NCBI RefSeq assembly: GCF_001949145.1
Contig: NW_019091371.1
Span: 1,741,611 to 1,771,132 of the forward strand
Origin: Acanthaster planci
Lineage: Eukaryota; Echinodermata; Asteroidea; Valvatida; Acanthasteridae
Reading direction: 5' to 3'
DNA length: 29,522 bases
Positions 1-9,662 of the stretch are shown in pieces. The notes below the pieces were generated by a model. That model was not told the DNA's origin. It was given only the letters and a program-made list of their open reading frames with translations, and made no database searches. A program made the translations under genes and the position numbers. Every line of letters begins with the position of its first letter. Positions within the stretch are counted from its first letter, which is position 1.

Positions 1-604
1 GGTAGTGGTTAACATCCTGTATATTCGTTGTCGAATATTTCTACTAGATGGGTGTTTAGAGAAGGTTTGCATTTCATTTGCATACAGTATTTAGGGTTCT
101 ATTGTGGGTATTGGACTAGCAGTCCGATTCAAGGGCTGGCTAGATACCCAAGGAACAACTCAAGACCAGGGTCAACTCGAGACCAGTGTACGAGAGAGAG
201 AGAGAGTTAGGCCGGTGTCCCCTAGGCTACTCTGCAATGAAACAGTTTGAGAGTTCCTGCCTGGCCAAAGCGTAACCAGTCAATGCTGCAGTGACAGAAG
301 GAATCCCTGTAAAATTAACGTTCAGTTTAAATTGTGCAGCAATTGATTCAAAATCCCAAAAAGTCCTGGGCGTAATTCATATTGTGCAGCAAAACAACAA
401 AATTGTAAATATTTTTTTAAACAATAATAATCTTGTAAATAGGTGTCCGTAAAACAGAATATCATGTATCTGGTGTCTCATTTTGTATGAGAGTGCAAAT
501 AACTTCTGAAGGTTATGTCCACAGGGTTGGGGGTAACAAGGGATGTGACAGACAAGAATTGCCGGAGGATTTTGAAGGATTGAGGCAGTAGTCACACCTT
601 CAAG
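1..604. other. No gene seen; intron-like sequence with a short GA microsatellite
   Basis: Moderately AT-rich sequence with no recognisable exon. A pure (GA)7.5 run lies at 192-206. The small open frames at 28-210 and 377-616 show no family motif or flanking splice logic and look like chance. Confidence 0.4.
192..206. repeat. (GA)n microsatellite
   Basis: Fifteen bases of uninterrupted GA dinucleotide, just after a CGA. It is short and of no clear function. Confidence 0.8.
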
Positions 605-745
605 TAACATTTTCAAGAAATTTTGGAGAATTTCGGAGGTTTGAGAGGGAATCCAATTTTTTCAAACCCCCCCAAGTTGTAGGATTCTTGAGGATTGAGG
701 AGGGTCCCTAGCAAAAAGGACCTAGGGGGTTAGGGTTAATGCAGT
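605..745. repeat. Degenerate repeat with GGGGGTTAGGG core
   Basis: This stretch has several short CTCC/GGAG blocks (TTTGGAGAATTTCGGAGG, GGATTGAGGAGGG) and ends in CCTAGGGGGTTAGGG. That ending recurs almost exactly at about 9638-9652 and in altered form near 6731-6744. I read it as a decayed member of a short dispersed repeat family; the superfamily is unknown. Confidence 0.4.
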
Positions 746-1084
746 GTGTGCCCTCCCATCATTGTAATACAAGCTTGGATGCGTCAGTGCATGGACTGAT
801 TCAGCCTCCTGAGGGTAACTTCAGGTAGAGTGCACCACACATCTATCAGCTCTGAGCTGAAGTGCACCCTCACAAGTGAAAGAAAGACAGATAGTACGAA
901 GTTTTTCAACAGTTTCTTACACACGTTTGGCGTGCACGCAAAGGCCATATATGCTAAACTAAATTTGTTCTGTGTACTCGGTGTGCTCCGCGTCAAATGT
1001 GCAGTGAATGCATACCTAAAGACTGGCAATTTCATAAAACACACCCTCTTTTGTTCCTGCCCAGAGCAGATTAAAGCAACGGCA

Positions 1085-2110
1085 AGTTCTTGAGCTGTTC
1101 TTCATGTAGGCACCACTGGACATGACTGGATGTGGTAATCGACTTGATTCCTTACATGGTGAATGTGGCTTATCTCCGGACTGAAGGCAGGCCATAGTAG
1201 GAGTTCATTGTCATTGTCCTCACAAAACTGGGTGATCATGCTGGTGGCATGAGGTCACACATTGTCATGTTGAAACAGTTTTGTTTGGGGTCCATTTAGA
1301 AATAGTTTCAGTACTGCCTTCAAATTTCATCCCAATGTCTCTTGGCATTGAGGTTACCATTGATGACCAGCAGATCAGTACTGGTTACCATTGATGACCA
1401 GCAGATCAGTACTGGTTACCATTGATGACCAGCAGATCAGTACTGGTTACCATTGATGACCAGCAGATCAGTACTGCCTTTTTTATGTGATACCAGCCTA
1501 CACCAGGATGTTGGAACCTCCCCATCTGTTGTGCTGTACTACATTACAGTTGAAGAATCATAAACTTGAACTCTTCCATCATTATTGCTTATTAGGAAAC
1601 GTGATTCATCAGACAATAATACTTGATTCCACATTCTCTGTGTCCAGTCATGGTGTTCACAGGCCCACGCCAACCTACACCAATGATGATCTGCTATCAG
1701 TGGGAGACCCCTGTAAGGGTGTCTGCTCCGGAGTCCTACTGCACAAACTCAATTTTTGAATATCTTGAGTACTTTGCCTGTAATTCTCTCATCCGGGTGT
1801 CTCCCTCGCCATAGTTTGTGCATTTGCAGCATCAATTATGAAGCCTTTTGTTGCATACTGATGTACTGATCTTTATTGGGTGCCGTCATTCAAAGTCTAC
1901 TGCCTCTTGGACAACATGATACACTTCCAGTGTCTCTTGCATGATGTCCGAGTCTACTGATTGTTGATTTGTTGACTTGGAAAGGTGCAGCTGCATCCCT
2001 TGCTGACATTCCCGCATCAAGCATTCAAATAGTGCAGGCTTGATCAAACTGGCCCAGTCATGGCATTCTCGTGTTTGCTGAAAAAAATTTTGATTCTGGG
2101 CTCCATAAAA
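1085..2110 (-). pseudogene. Tc1/mariner-type transposase, decayed
   Basis: Read on the minus strand in shifting frames, this gives the landmarks of a Tc1-like (IS630/Tc1/mariner) transposase in order. They are a helix-turn-helix linker remnant (MTAPNKDQYI, about 1880), VGLRSRHPYRGLPL (about 1715), HHDWTQRMWNQVLLSDESRF with the first catalytic Asp (about 1655-1595), NNDGRVQVYDS, TDLLVINGN (inside the tandem array) and QHDNV-stop-PHATSM with the second catalytic Asp (about 1260). Last come WPAFSPEISHIHHV and an N-Q-V motif. The usual Arg of DN-x-RPH is a TGA stop. At the expected 34-residue spacing after the second Asp the catalytic Glu is His. Several stops and frameshifts make it non-functional. 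It would be a cut-and-paste DNA transposase. I could not find convincing terminal inverted repeats. Confidence 0.88.
1352..1475. repeat. Perfect 31-bp tandem repeat, four copies
   Basis: Four contiguous identical 31-bp units start at 1352, 1383, 1414 and 1445. Each begins GGTTACCATTGATGACC and ends CAGTACT, with no spacer. On the minus strand the unit encodes the transposase motif TDLLVINGN; since 31 is not a multiple of 3, each extra unit shifts the frame. The absence of any difference between units contrasts with the heavy decay of the surrounding pseudogene. Confidence 0.97.
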
Positions 2111-2130
2111 CATTGGCTATCACAACACAG

Positions 2131-3382
2131 TGGTTTAAAACCCTACCATTACCCAGACATCAGTGAATACTATCAGATTATGTTCACTCACAGTGATTAA
2201 AACAATTTAACAAGTCTTTAGAACTTATTTAAAGTCCTCATAGGTTTTCAATTTGTCTACAGGAAGGCATTTTTGCGATGGTTGCATTGGCAAAAGTGCA
2301 TTATTATTGATCTTCATGAATGATGGCGCCATCTATTGACAGTTATTAAAAATTCTGGAAAGAACACGCACACGCCCCTTGGCTACAGTAGTTTGGGAAA
2401 AATCTGTGATCATTTTTAAGAGATGATCACCTCAGTTTGGAAGTGAGATCATTATGCATTTGTATTTCATTGCATCATAACAGGAAAGGAAAGGGGGAAT
2501 GATGAAAAGAAATCGTGTGACTTCATTTTACTTTCACTTAATGTCCTTTGAATTTATTGCATTTTAAAATAAAATGACAATGATTTTTTTCTTCATTTGA
2601 GAGGTATGATATCAATAAAGCAAGTTCCTCACTTGGTCTTGGTCCCTCTTTCATTAGACATTTTAGTGATTGGAAATATGAAATAATCTTAACAAGTTAA
2701 GAAATTACCTTTTCTCAGTGACTCTCTTTCCCATTCAATCATGTGTTTCAATTATTCCAAAAGAAGTAATGTTCATTGGGTGACTGTTCCCTCAGTGTGT
2801 TCTGAACCTTCAAGGTCAGGTTGTGGAATTAATTATGTATGTATTTTGCTCACTATCTCAATAAAATTGGCCTCTTTTGTTAAACCCAAGGTTTTCGTTT
2901 TCATTTTTTAAAAATTATCTTCCATTTTAAGTTGAAATAAACCACATTTCTGTCCATGGAGGTACCTGTAATGCCGCCGTGTTCTGTCATGATTTTTATC
3001 TGCCAAAAACCCATATAGTATTATTTTCAGTATTATGTATTTCACAGAAGTCTTTGTCAAAGTTTAAATCAACATTTCCATAGAAATAAAACCCCACAAA
3101 ATGTGTTGAAACATTTCACAATCAGATGACCTATTTGGCCAATCGCTATGCAGTTTGAAAAACACTCTTATCCGATATCCCAGGCCGTGACACAACACTG
3201 ACTCCGAGATAAGCCACAAGCAGGTAGAAATGTCATCGTTTGGCTGGTTTACATAACAATTAGTGCAAAAAAAATATTTCTTTACCCTCCAGTGTTTGTT
3301 GGGATCGACAATTGACATCACCCCTGACAAAAAGGCTACAGTTCTGTCAACTACTTTTCAGTTTAAATTCCACTTAAGCTGT
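2131..3382. other. No gene seen; AT-rich intron-like sequence
   Basis: I find no coding frame with recognisable motifs, no clear inverted repeat and no splice-bounded exon here. The 88-residue minus-strand open frame at 3064-3330 has no recognisable domain. Confidence 0.4.
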
Positions 3383-3390
3383 GTTATAAC
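3383..3390. repeat. Target-site duplication of hAT element (left copy; right at 4158-4165)
   Basis: GTTATAAC is present identically on both sides of the element. It is itself a perfect palindrome. The pre-insertion site would have been a single GTTATAAC in TGTGTTATAACCCTC. Confidence 0.92.
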
Positions 3391-4157
3391 CAGTGTTGTA
3401 GTACTCGTACTCGAGTACTACTCGAGTACTGTTTTCAGAGTACTCGCACTTGTACTCGGACGTCCAAGTACTCGTACTTGAACTTCAGTTCTTGTATGCG
3501 GGCTACAAAATACTCGGAACTCGACATCCAAAAATTGTACTCGAGCATCAAAGTACTCGTACTCGATTAACAGTACTTGATAAAAAAATCCTTTTATTTA
3601 ACTTACCACGCATGGCCATTAAAATAAGGTACAAAAATTTCGACTCCAATGACCCGATATTCGATACAGTTCTGACAATGAGAAGGCCGAACGTGGGACC
3701 ATAAAGGCATACGACCCATACGCCGTCTGTGCGCGTACGCAAATTATATTGTGGTACTCCCGAATGGTTCCGCGATTTACTTGGACATAGGTAGTTTGGT
3801 TCCTTGACCCGAAAATTTTAACAATGAACCCAGCATACAGAAAATCATAGGCATGTGAATAATTGAGTCTGGAAAATAGACTTCGCCGCGCTGTGCACGT
3901 TGTGTCAACTGCTTCAACACACGTGTAGTGACCTTGACATTGCTAGCCAGATCACTTATTCTTGTAGCCATGCCATCTGCATTCGGTGTTTCTTTTACTC
4001 AATGGCAGGTCTTAAGAGTCTCTAAATTAAGATAAAACTACTTTTGAATTAGAAGTTAGGACTCGGCTGGCAAAGTACTTGCCGAGTCTTTGTTCTCGGA
4101 AGTCAAAGGAATCAGTAGTACTTGGTACTCGGAAAAAAGTACTCGACTACAACACTG
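3391..4157. mobile_element. hAT-type non-autonomous DNA transposon (MITE-like)
   Basis: The element is 767 bp. It starts CAGTGTTGTAGT and ends with the exact inverse ACTACAACACTG, a 12-bp perfect terminal inverted repeat with the CAGTG start typical of hAT elements. It is flanked by a perfect 8-bp target-site duplication, GTTATAAC (3383-3390 and 4158-4165), the size hAT transposases produce. Both ends are packed with TACTCG/CGAGTA subterminal motifs (about 3402-3580 on the left, about 4060-4145 on the right), the usual type of transposase binding array. The interior contains no recognisable transposase; the minus-strand open frames at 3548-3742 and 3777-3971 show no hAT motifs. It would need a transposase supplied from elsewhere. 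Confidence 0.9.
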
Positions 4158-4165
4158 GTTATAAC

Positions 4166-4873
4166 CCTCAAATTATGTCTAACCTTCGCACACAAAGTCA
4201 ACACAATTGCAACGAAGTCAATGGCATTCGAGCGAATGCGATGAAACTGAGCACCAATAGGCCCGACGTCATCGGCAGCAATCACTTGCAGTATACCCTA
4301 CATGTCTCAACAATAGAGGGCACTGTTCATTGCGCTCGAAATAACGTCAAATCCTGCATAGCAACGGCTTTTAAATTGATTTTTTGGCACAATGACAAAT
4401 TGTGCGACTTTTCCGCTTGATTATATTTGTAGGCAATTAATCAATCAAATTATGAATAAACTAGACATGTTTGCCCTGGCTGTTTATGGCCTATTGTAAA
4501 AATGCATCAACAACCCTATGTCGATGTATATTTTTCTTGTTTGGTACTTTTCATAGTTTACTGTAAAAAGTAAATGCAAATTTCTACACTATATTCAATT
4601 TTTTTGAAAGCAAATTTATATCAGCTGAAAGAGTGTCTAACAAGCTACAAAAAATGCAAAGACTTCCATCTGAAGATATAATTTTGTTTTTGACAAGCAG
4701 GGTTTTTGTTTACATTTTGTTCTTCAAAAAAGCTAAGGTGCATACTTCAAAGGAATATACGGTAGAATTATTAAAAAACAAATTTTTCTTTGGTGAATGT
4801 TATCTCATTAGATACTAGTGAACAGATTAAAATCATGATATCAAGGGGAACAGTTTTTTGAAATGTCTGGGTC
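4166..4873. other. No gene seen; AT-rich intron-like sequence
   Basis: The longest open frame (4079-4420, plus) begins inside the hAT element and runs out of it, so it is not a natural gene. Nothing else is recognisable here. Confidence 0.4.
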
Positions 4874-5487
4874 TTAAACCACTGTGCACAAGAACATCAC
4901 AAATCCCAGGCAGATTTGCCTAACAAAGCAAAACATGGAACTTGAAAATCATTTTTTTCCGTTTTCAAAATTCTTCAAAAAATTCATAATTTCATTTAAC
5001 GGTCGTTTATAGCCACACAAAGTAATCTTTAGGCACTACTCTAAGTTTACAGGTGACCTTCATTGACGCCCGAGTATTTCAGCGGGGCCTGCAGCCTTGT
5101 AAAAAGAGCCCAGATTGTGCTGTGTTATGTAACTTTCTTTTGTTCATGAACCTGGCTCAGTGCACTGCTGACCTCTTTTCAATAGGGGCCAGATCAGCGT
5201 GCAGCAGTGCTGTGTGGCTCATCGCTGCAGTGGTGGAGCGCTTTTGTCCCCGATGGTAATCCGCTCGCTCTCAATGCTCCAAACCCTGGTATACGGTTTC
5301 AAAACAAGGCTGGATTATCACCACTTTTGAGAATGAAAAATGTTGACAATTCCCAGCAGCCTGGTCTTTTGTTCGGAGTACGGTCTTTTGTTACAGGGCC
5401 CTGTTTCCTTTTCCGAGTTCGGAGACTCCGGCCGCGCATATAGACCATACATCTCCAATTCCAGAGTCCCCGGCAGGAAGTGGTTAA
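4874..5487 (-). mobile_element. TTAA-flanked non-autonomous element, copy 1 (piggyBac-like?)
   Basis: This is the inverse-orientation copy of a roughly 600-bp family also found at 17492-18063 and 20509-21099. Shared blocks include GGACAAAAGCGCTCCACCAC, GCAGCGATGAGCCACACAG, GCACAATCTGGGCTCTTTTT, GGCTGCAGGCC and TTTTGAAAACGGAAAA. TTAA lies at 4874-4877 and 5484-5487, and the 5' end (right side) reads TTAACCACTTCCTGCCGGG. The other end keeps TTAA-A-CCACT, but the next bases differ from the CCCAGCAGCAAGTGG end of the other copies, so that end is diverged or rearranged. No transposase frame is present. Confidence 0.85.
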
Positions 5488-5490
5488 TAT

Positions 5491-5502
5491 ACATGTACAT
5501 GT
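5491..5502. repeat. ACATGTACATGT palindrome
   Basis: A perfect 12-bp palindrome. The same or nearly the same sequence recurs at about 6896-6910, 8263-8277, 9526-9552, 10878-10885 and 21588-21596, so it behaves as an over-represented genomic word. Confidence 0.75.
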
Positions 5503-5703
5503 AAACATACTGTAGCAGGCAGTCATACCAGCTGTGTTGTGCCAGCATTACATACTTAGTGTGGACCCATGAAGCAAAGAGGTCTACATATCTGTTGGTT
5601 ATAAGAACCTTGTGTGGACTAAGGCAGGTGCACACCAGGCTATCCCATTCCTAAAACTAGTTTAAGATATTTCAAGATGTTCTTAGCATCAGGGAGATGT
5701 TGA

Positions 5704-5809
5704 TTTAATTACGGTTTTGCCTTTGATTAAGCCTGTGGGGTTTTTGGCAAGGTCTGAGTATACAGTGTTTATATATATACATCGGGTGAGGGCAAAACCC
5801 GTAATTAAA
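5704..5809. repeat. Small inverted-repeat element or hairpin
   Basis: The left arm TTTAATTACGGTTTTGCC (5704-5721) is mirrored by GGCAAAACCCGTAATTAAA at the right end (about 5791-5809), with one base of length difference. The enclosed spacer is about 70 bp and includes a TATATATA run. It may be a very short MITE or a solo terminal-repeat pair; I see no clear target duplication. Confidence 0.6.
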
Positions 5810-6681
5810 GTTTAAGAGGCATTTCTGAGTTGGGGTTACATGTATCTGTAGCAAAAGGTAGGGGAATATTCAACAAAACCAATAAAAACCCAGCTTAACC
5901 ATATTACAAGGTTGTTCTCAGTGCCAGAAATATTTCCATAGAGATTTCATAACTTCATTACACCAAAGGAATGTCCACACAAGGTAAGTAGCATAATGTG
6001 TGTGCATGTGTACAAGGTTTCTATTCATTGTGTTGACCTGAATACAAAAGATGTCCGCACAAGCACAGGTAGTGCGGAGATTGTGTGGACTTGCCTAAGA
6101 CGACGAAAGTGTCTATACACAAGAGTGTGTGCTTGCAAGTAATAAGTTCACCCACCATGACTTAAGGAGGATGTGGCATATTAACTTCAAAGTTGGTATG
6201 TGGTTTGGTCTTGGCGGCCCTTATAGAACTCTATTGTTTTTGATAGCAAAGGCCAAAGTTATCAATATTAACCCTAACCCTACATAATACTACAAATGAC
6301 TACTGGTAGTAAAATGTAGTAGTTAGTGCTGTCGCTTGTAAGAGGACATGACCGCATTGTTCTCTGAAGCCATAAAATACAATAGAAAAGACATTGTACC
6401 ACACAGTGCTGTGGCACTATGAATGCATGGCTTTATTGTTTTCTGTACAAGTAACAATGGAGGTAACCTTGCCAGAAGGAGTAATCTGTAGCACTAGGTC
6501 CTTCAGGCTCAGGCTATTACTTAGTATTTTGTAGTACTGAGTACTGTAAGCCAAACAATATACTTGGCGGGTAGGGTTAAATCAAAGGAGATGGTTTTCC
6601 CAGTGGAGACAATTTTTTATAGACGATCACGAAGAAAACTCATAAGGCACGGGATTGATGGGGCATTTTTTTTAACCTGAA
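5810..6681. other. No gene seen before the first UTP14 exon
   Basis: Intron-like sequence without recognisable coding content. I looked here for the exon that should precede 6790 and saw nothing matching the expected MSLEEA-like segment. Confidence 0.4.
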
Positions 6682-6752
6682 CCATCCTCAGTCCTCCAAT
6701 TGTGATTTCAATGTGATTTTAACATACACCGTTGGGGGTTGGGGTGATTAAA
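6682..6752 (+). repeat. Short dispersed repeat, copy A
   Basis: The block reads CATCCTCAGTCCTCCAATT, then GATTTCAATGTGATTTTAAC, then ATACACC and GGGGGTTGGGG. It aligns over its length with 9588-9662. It lies 38 bases before the UTP14 exon. Confidence 0.6.
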
Positions 6753-6789
6753 CATGTTTTCTTGTTTTCCATTGCTTTTGACTACAAAG

Positions 6790-6884
6790 GCTCAAGAGCG
6801 CCGAGCTGAGCTGCAGAAAACACGGGCCCTTTTGTCATACTACGAAGCAAAGTGTCATCGAAAGAAGAAAATCAAGAGCAAAAT
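6790..6884 (+). CDS. utp14: UTP14 homologue, internal exon (first of three in window)
   Basis: This 95-nt internal exon reads, from codon position 1, as Ala-Gln-Glu-Arg-Arg-Ala-Glu-Leu-Gln, then the stretches SYYEAK and KKKIKSK. It is bounded by a pyrimidine-rich acceptor ending ACAAAG and a GTGAGT donor, and it leaves a split codon (AT|G). The block 'RRAELQ-x-x-RAL-x-SYYEAK-x-x-R-KKKIKSK' is a hallmark of UTP14, a nucleolar protein of the U3 snoRNP/small-subunit processome that activates the Dhr1/DHX37 helicase during 18S rRNA maturation. The family role is established knowledge; the assignment is from motif recognition. The preceding exon, which in vertebrate UTP14 ends near an MSLEEA-like motif, was not found in the 6.8 kb upstream and probably lies outside the window. 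The next exon, 14.4 kb downstream, matches in phase and in expected sequence. Confidence 0.88.
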
Positions 6885-6895
6885 GTGAGTTTTGG

Positions 6896-8760
6896 TACAT
6901 GTACATGTATGTGGGTCTTTCTTTTAATATGGGGGCCAATGTGTATTTCAGGGACATCACAATTATCATGACCATTTAAAACAAGACCAGTTTCACTTTC
7001 CCATTTAATTTTCATGTGTATAAATCAATTAATATGTGTTGATTACATTAAATTTATTTACATTAAAAAATGTTGATTTACACAATAATTGCAAGGGAGA
7101 AACCTCATCGTTTCTCACAGTTTTTTTGGTATTTAATATGACGTTTTTGATGACCTGTTTCATATGACATTTCATACCACTGGCAGAACAAATAAATCTT
7201 TTATTTTCTAACTAACCTATCAACAGAAAGGTAAATTATGATATCGGATAAATCTCCAAATGATATTCATTTTAATTGAGAATAAAGGTGCCGTCATAAT
7301 CTGGTATAACAATGTAACATTTCGTTCTCCAGTTGTTACGAAGTTAAAATCATTTTTGGCTGTTAAAAAACAAATAAAAAGATGTTGCAAATCATTTGGA
7401 AAACCTAAAATATCAACTCCATGTACCCCCAAAATGCCTCCTACTAACTTGTGTCTGAGATCTCAAACATTTCTGAAGATATCCCTGTCAATTCTCGTCA
7501 AAAATATTTTGATTACTTGCAAAATCGTTCCGTTGAACATGTTGAAAACAAAAGAGTTCGTGCATCTTCCGTGCTGTCATGTGATCGTCACATGACACAG
7601 ACATGCCAAGTTCCGCTATTCCTTCATCTTCGAGAAATTTCGATCAAAGATTTCGTTACTCACACATTATGCTGTGACAAAAAGTGACAGGGTGCGGGTT
7701 TCTTCTCAAGTCATGAAGGTAAAATTTACCTGAAATTTAATGTATTTGCCAAAAAAGGAGCACGACAGCTACTTAAACGTCAAAATAAAAATGAGCGTAT
7801 GGGAGAAAGGAAACATTTTTCCCCTTCGAATTGGACACGCTTGTCCTTGAGCTGGAAGTCACCATTTTTCATTTTGCGAGTTTACCTAACAATTTCATGA
7901 CATGCCGGCCTAGCAGTCCATTCACAGCATGGCGTGTCAAGTCGGTACACGTGCGCTGGTGACTGTCTTGTGAGCAGCGGAACGTTTGGTGACAGTGACC
8001 ACATGGACACGGTGCAATGCACATTACACCTCTCGGGAAACAGTCACCGGCACAGGTGTGCTGCCCCGACTCGGCATGCAGGTACTATTTTTGTGAATGT
8101 TCCACAAGGCCGGCGCACTGTGATGTCATCAACATACATTAGCACACGTTTCAAATCACAAAATTGGACTTGGGGATTTTGTTGAACTTTTAGGTACAAA
8201 CGCTTCGTGACATCAAACTTTCTTCGCATTCCACTTCAATAAAAATGTGAACTGGCATCTAAGTACATGTACATGTATCTCTGCAACTCTGAATTCTTTG
8301 AAATTTTCTTCATTATCCAGTAAAGACAGAAGTTGTGTTTTTAACTTTCAAGTAGACCAGTAGTGGGTGTGTGACAAGTTTTTATACCCATTCAGTCATA
8401 ACAGTCCAATCTCGTCAATAACAGCACTTTAGATATAAGATTCTCCTTTGAAAAGAATTCTTTTTTATGCCCCAATCCTTAGTTTTCTTCATTTTCATTA
8501 TCAAAGGTTTCTTTTTTTTTATTCACAAATGTCGAACCCACTGCAATATGTGCAATGTTTGGTGACAATTGTAATGCTTTATGACCTCCAAATTGCTTCG
8601 CATTAATTCCCATTCATCGGAAATATGAACAGGTTTTATAGTATCTTTGTATCCCTAATTTATTTGAAATCATTATTCATTGACTACAGACATGAAATGT
8701 TGTTGCCATTGTTACAACAAAATCTAATGCAGTTCCCAGTGTAAACTAATGTTTGTATTG
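6896..8760. other. Intron, no gene recognised
   Basis: Mostly AT-rich. A CpG-richer block at about 7880-8130 gives an 83-residue open frame (7934-8185) with several cysteines, but there is no domain, no splice-bounded structure and no start context that I can defend. An overlapping pair of open frames at 7260-7595 and 7451-7687 is likewise unrecognised. Confidence 0.35.
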
Positions 8761-8776
8761 TGACAGTTTTCCCATG

Positions 8777-8806
8777 TGTAACAGAGAAACCGGTTTCTCT
8801 GTTACA
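8777..8806. repeat. Perfect 30-bp palindrome
   Basis: All fifteen base pairs around the centre between 8791 and 8792 (core AAACCGGTTT, outer GTAACAGAG/CTCTGTTAC) are complementary. As single-stranded DNA or RNA it would form a 15-bp hairpin with no loop. It produces the same CNRETGFSVT peptide on both strands, which explains two chance open frames across it. It could be the centre of an old inverted duplication, but the flanks show only weak symmetry. Confidence 0.92.
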
Positions 8807-8938
8807 TGTGAAATGAGTCATGAAACTCTTCAAACTAAAAACTTCAAAACACTGTTTCTGGCAAAGGTGCACAAGCTAAATGGCATGCATACCTATGAGC
8901 TGTGCCATATATTTGCTATTAAAGCAACTTTGTGTTAA

Positions 8939-9525
8939 ACCAAACAGAACTTTTCAAAATAATTAAAAAAAATAGTCAACAAGTGAATTTTAGGGGAAAA
9001 TTTTTGCTCATTTTATGCCACCTGAAACCCTATTTAGAAAAAACAACTTGTGATGAGAATACATGGAATGTACACAAAAAAGTTGTCAACAGTTGAAAAG
9101 AAACCTTTACTAACCAAAAATGACATGCATAGAACCATCATATTTGGTTTCTTTGTTACACGTCAAATAATTTCCTGCACCACTGCACAAATTGAGTCTG
9201 TACACTTCAAGTAGTTATTCAAAGCAAAAATCATTTACATTTATTGTGTGAATGTATTATCAATTACATATCAACAAGTTTTGAATTTGTTTAGACAATT
9301 TTGAAATTTTGACCACTATGTCACACATATGGCCCCCTATTTAAAAGAAAGACCTGTGTGTGCGTGTGGCCTGGCCAGCCTTAACTTGAGAAACCATATT
9401 CCTTTTGGTAATACAAATTTTCTTGTATCCCCATAGCAATTTTATCCAGCGTTCAACAAGACTTAGTGTGCGCTCACCACAATTACAAAACAAGTGCATG
9501 TGTGCAAGCTTGGTTTTCCTTGTAG
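8939..9525. other. Intron, no gene recognised
   Basis: AT-rich, without visible repeats or coding motifs apart from scattered short open frames. Confidence 0.35.
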
Positions 9526-9552
9526 ACATACATGTACAATGTACATGTATGT
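9526..9552. repeat. 27-bp palindrome built from ACATGTAC words
   Basis: The arms ACATACATGTACA and TGTACATGTATGT are exact inverses around the single central A at 9539. Confidence 0.9.
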
Positions 9553-9587
9553 ACCTGAGAAACAGGTGTCCGTACAGTGCAAATAGC

Positions 9588-9662
9588 CATCCCTAACAGT
9601 CCCAAATCCTCCAATTTCAATATGATTTTACATACATCCTAGGGGGTTAGGGAATAGTTAAA
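9588..9662 (+). repeat. Short dispersed repeat, copy B
   Basis: Related to 6682-6752. Both share CATCC, CCTCCAATT, TTTCAATATGATTTTA with CATACA, and then a GGGGGTTAGGG run followed by a TTAAA-like end. The CCTAGGGGGTTAGGG core is also at about 720-734. Confidence 0.6.

Noticed and set aside
1352-1475. CRISPR-like repeat array
   Set aside because: The 31-bp units are directly contiguous with no spacers, lie inside a transposase relic, and the window is clearly eukaryotic.
4079-4420. 113-residue plus-strand open frame as a gene
   Set aside because: It starts inside the hAT-type element and crosses its right end and target duplication, so it is a chance fusion frame.
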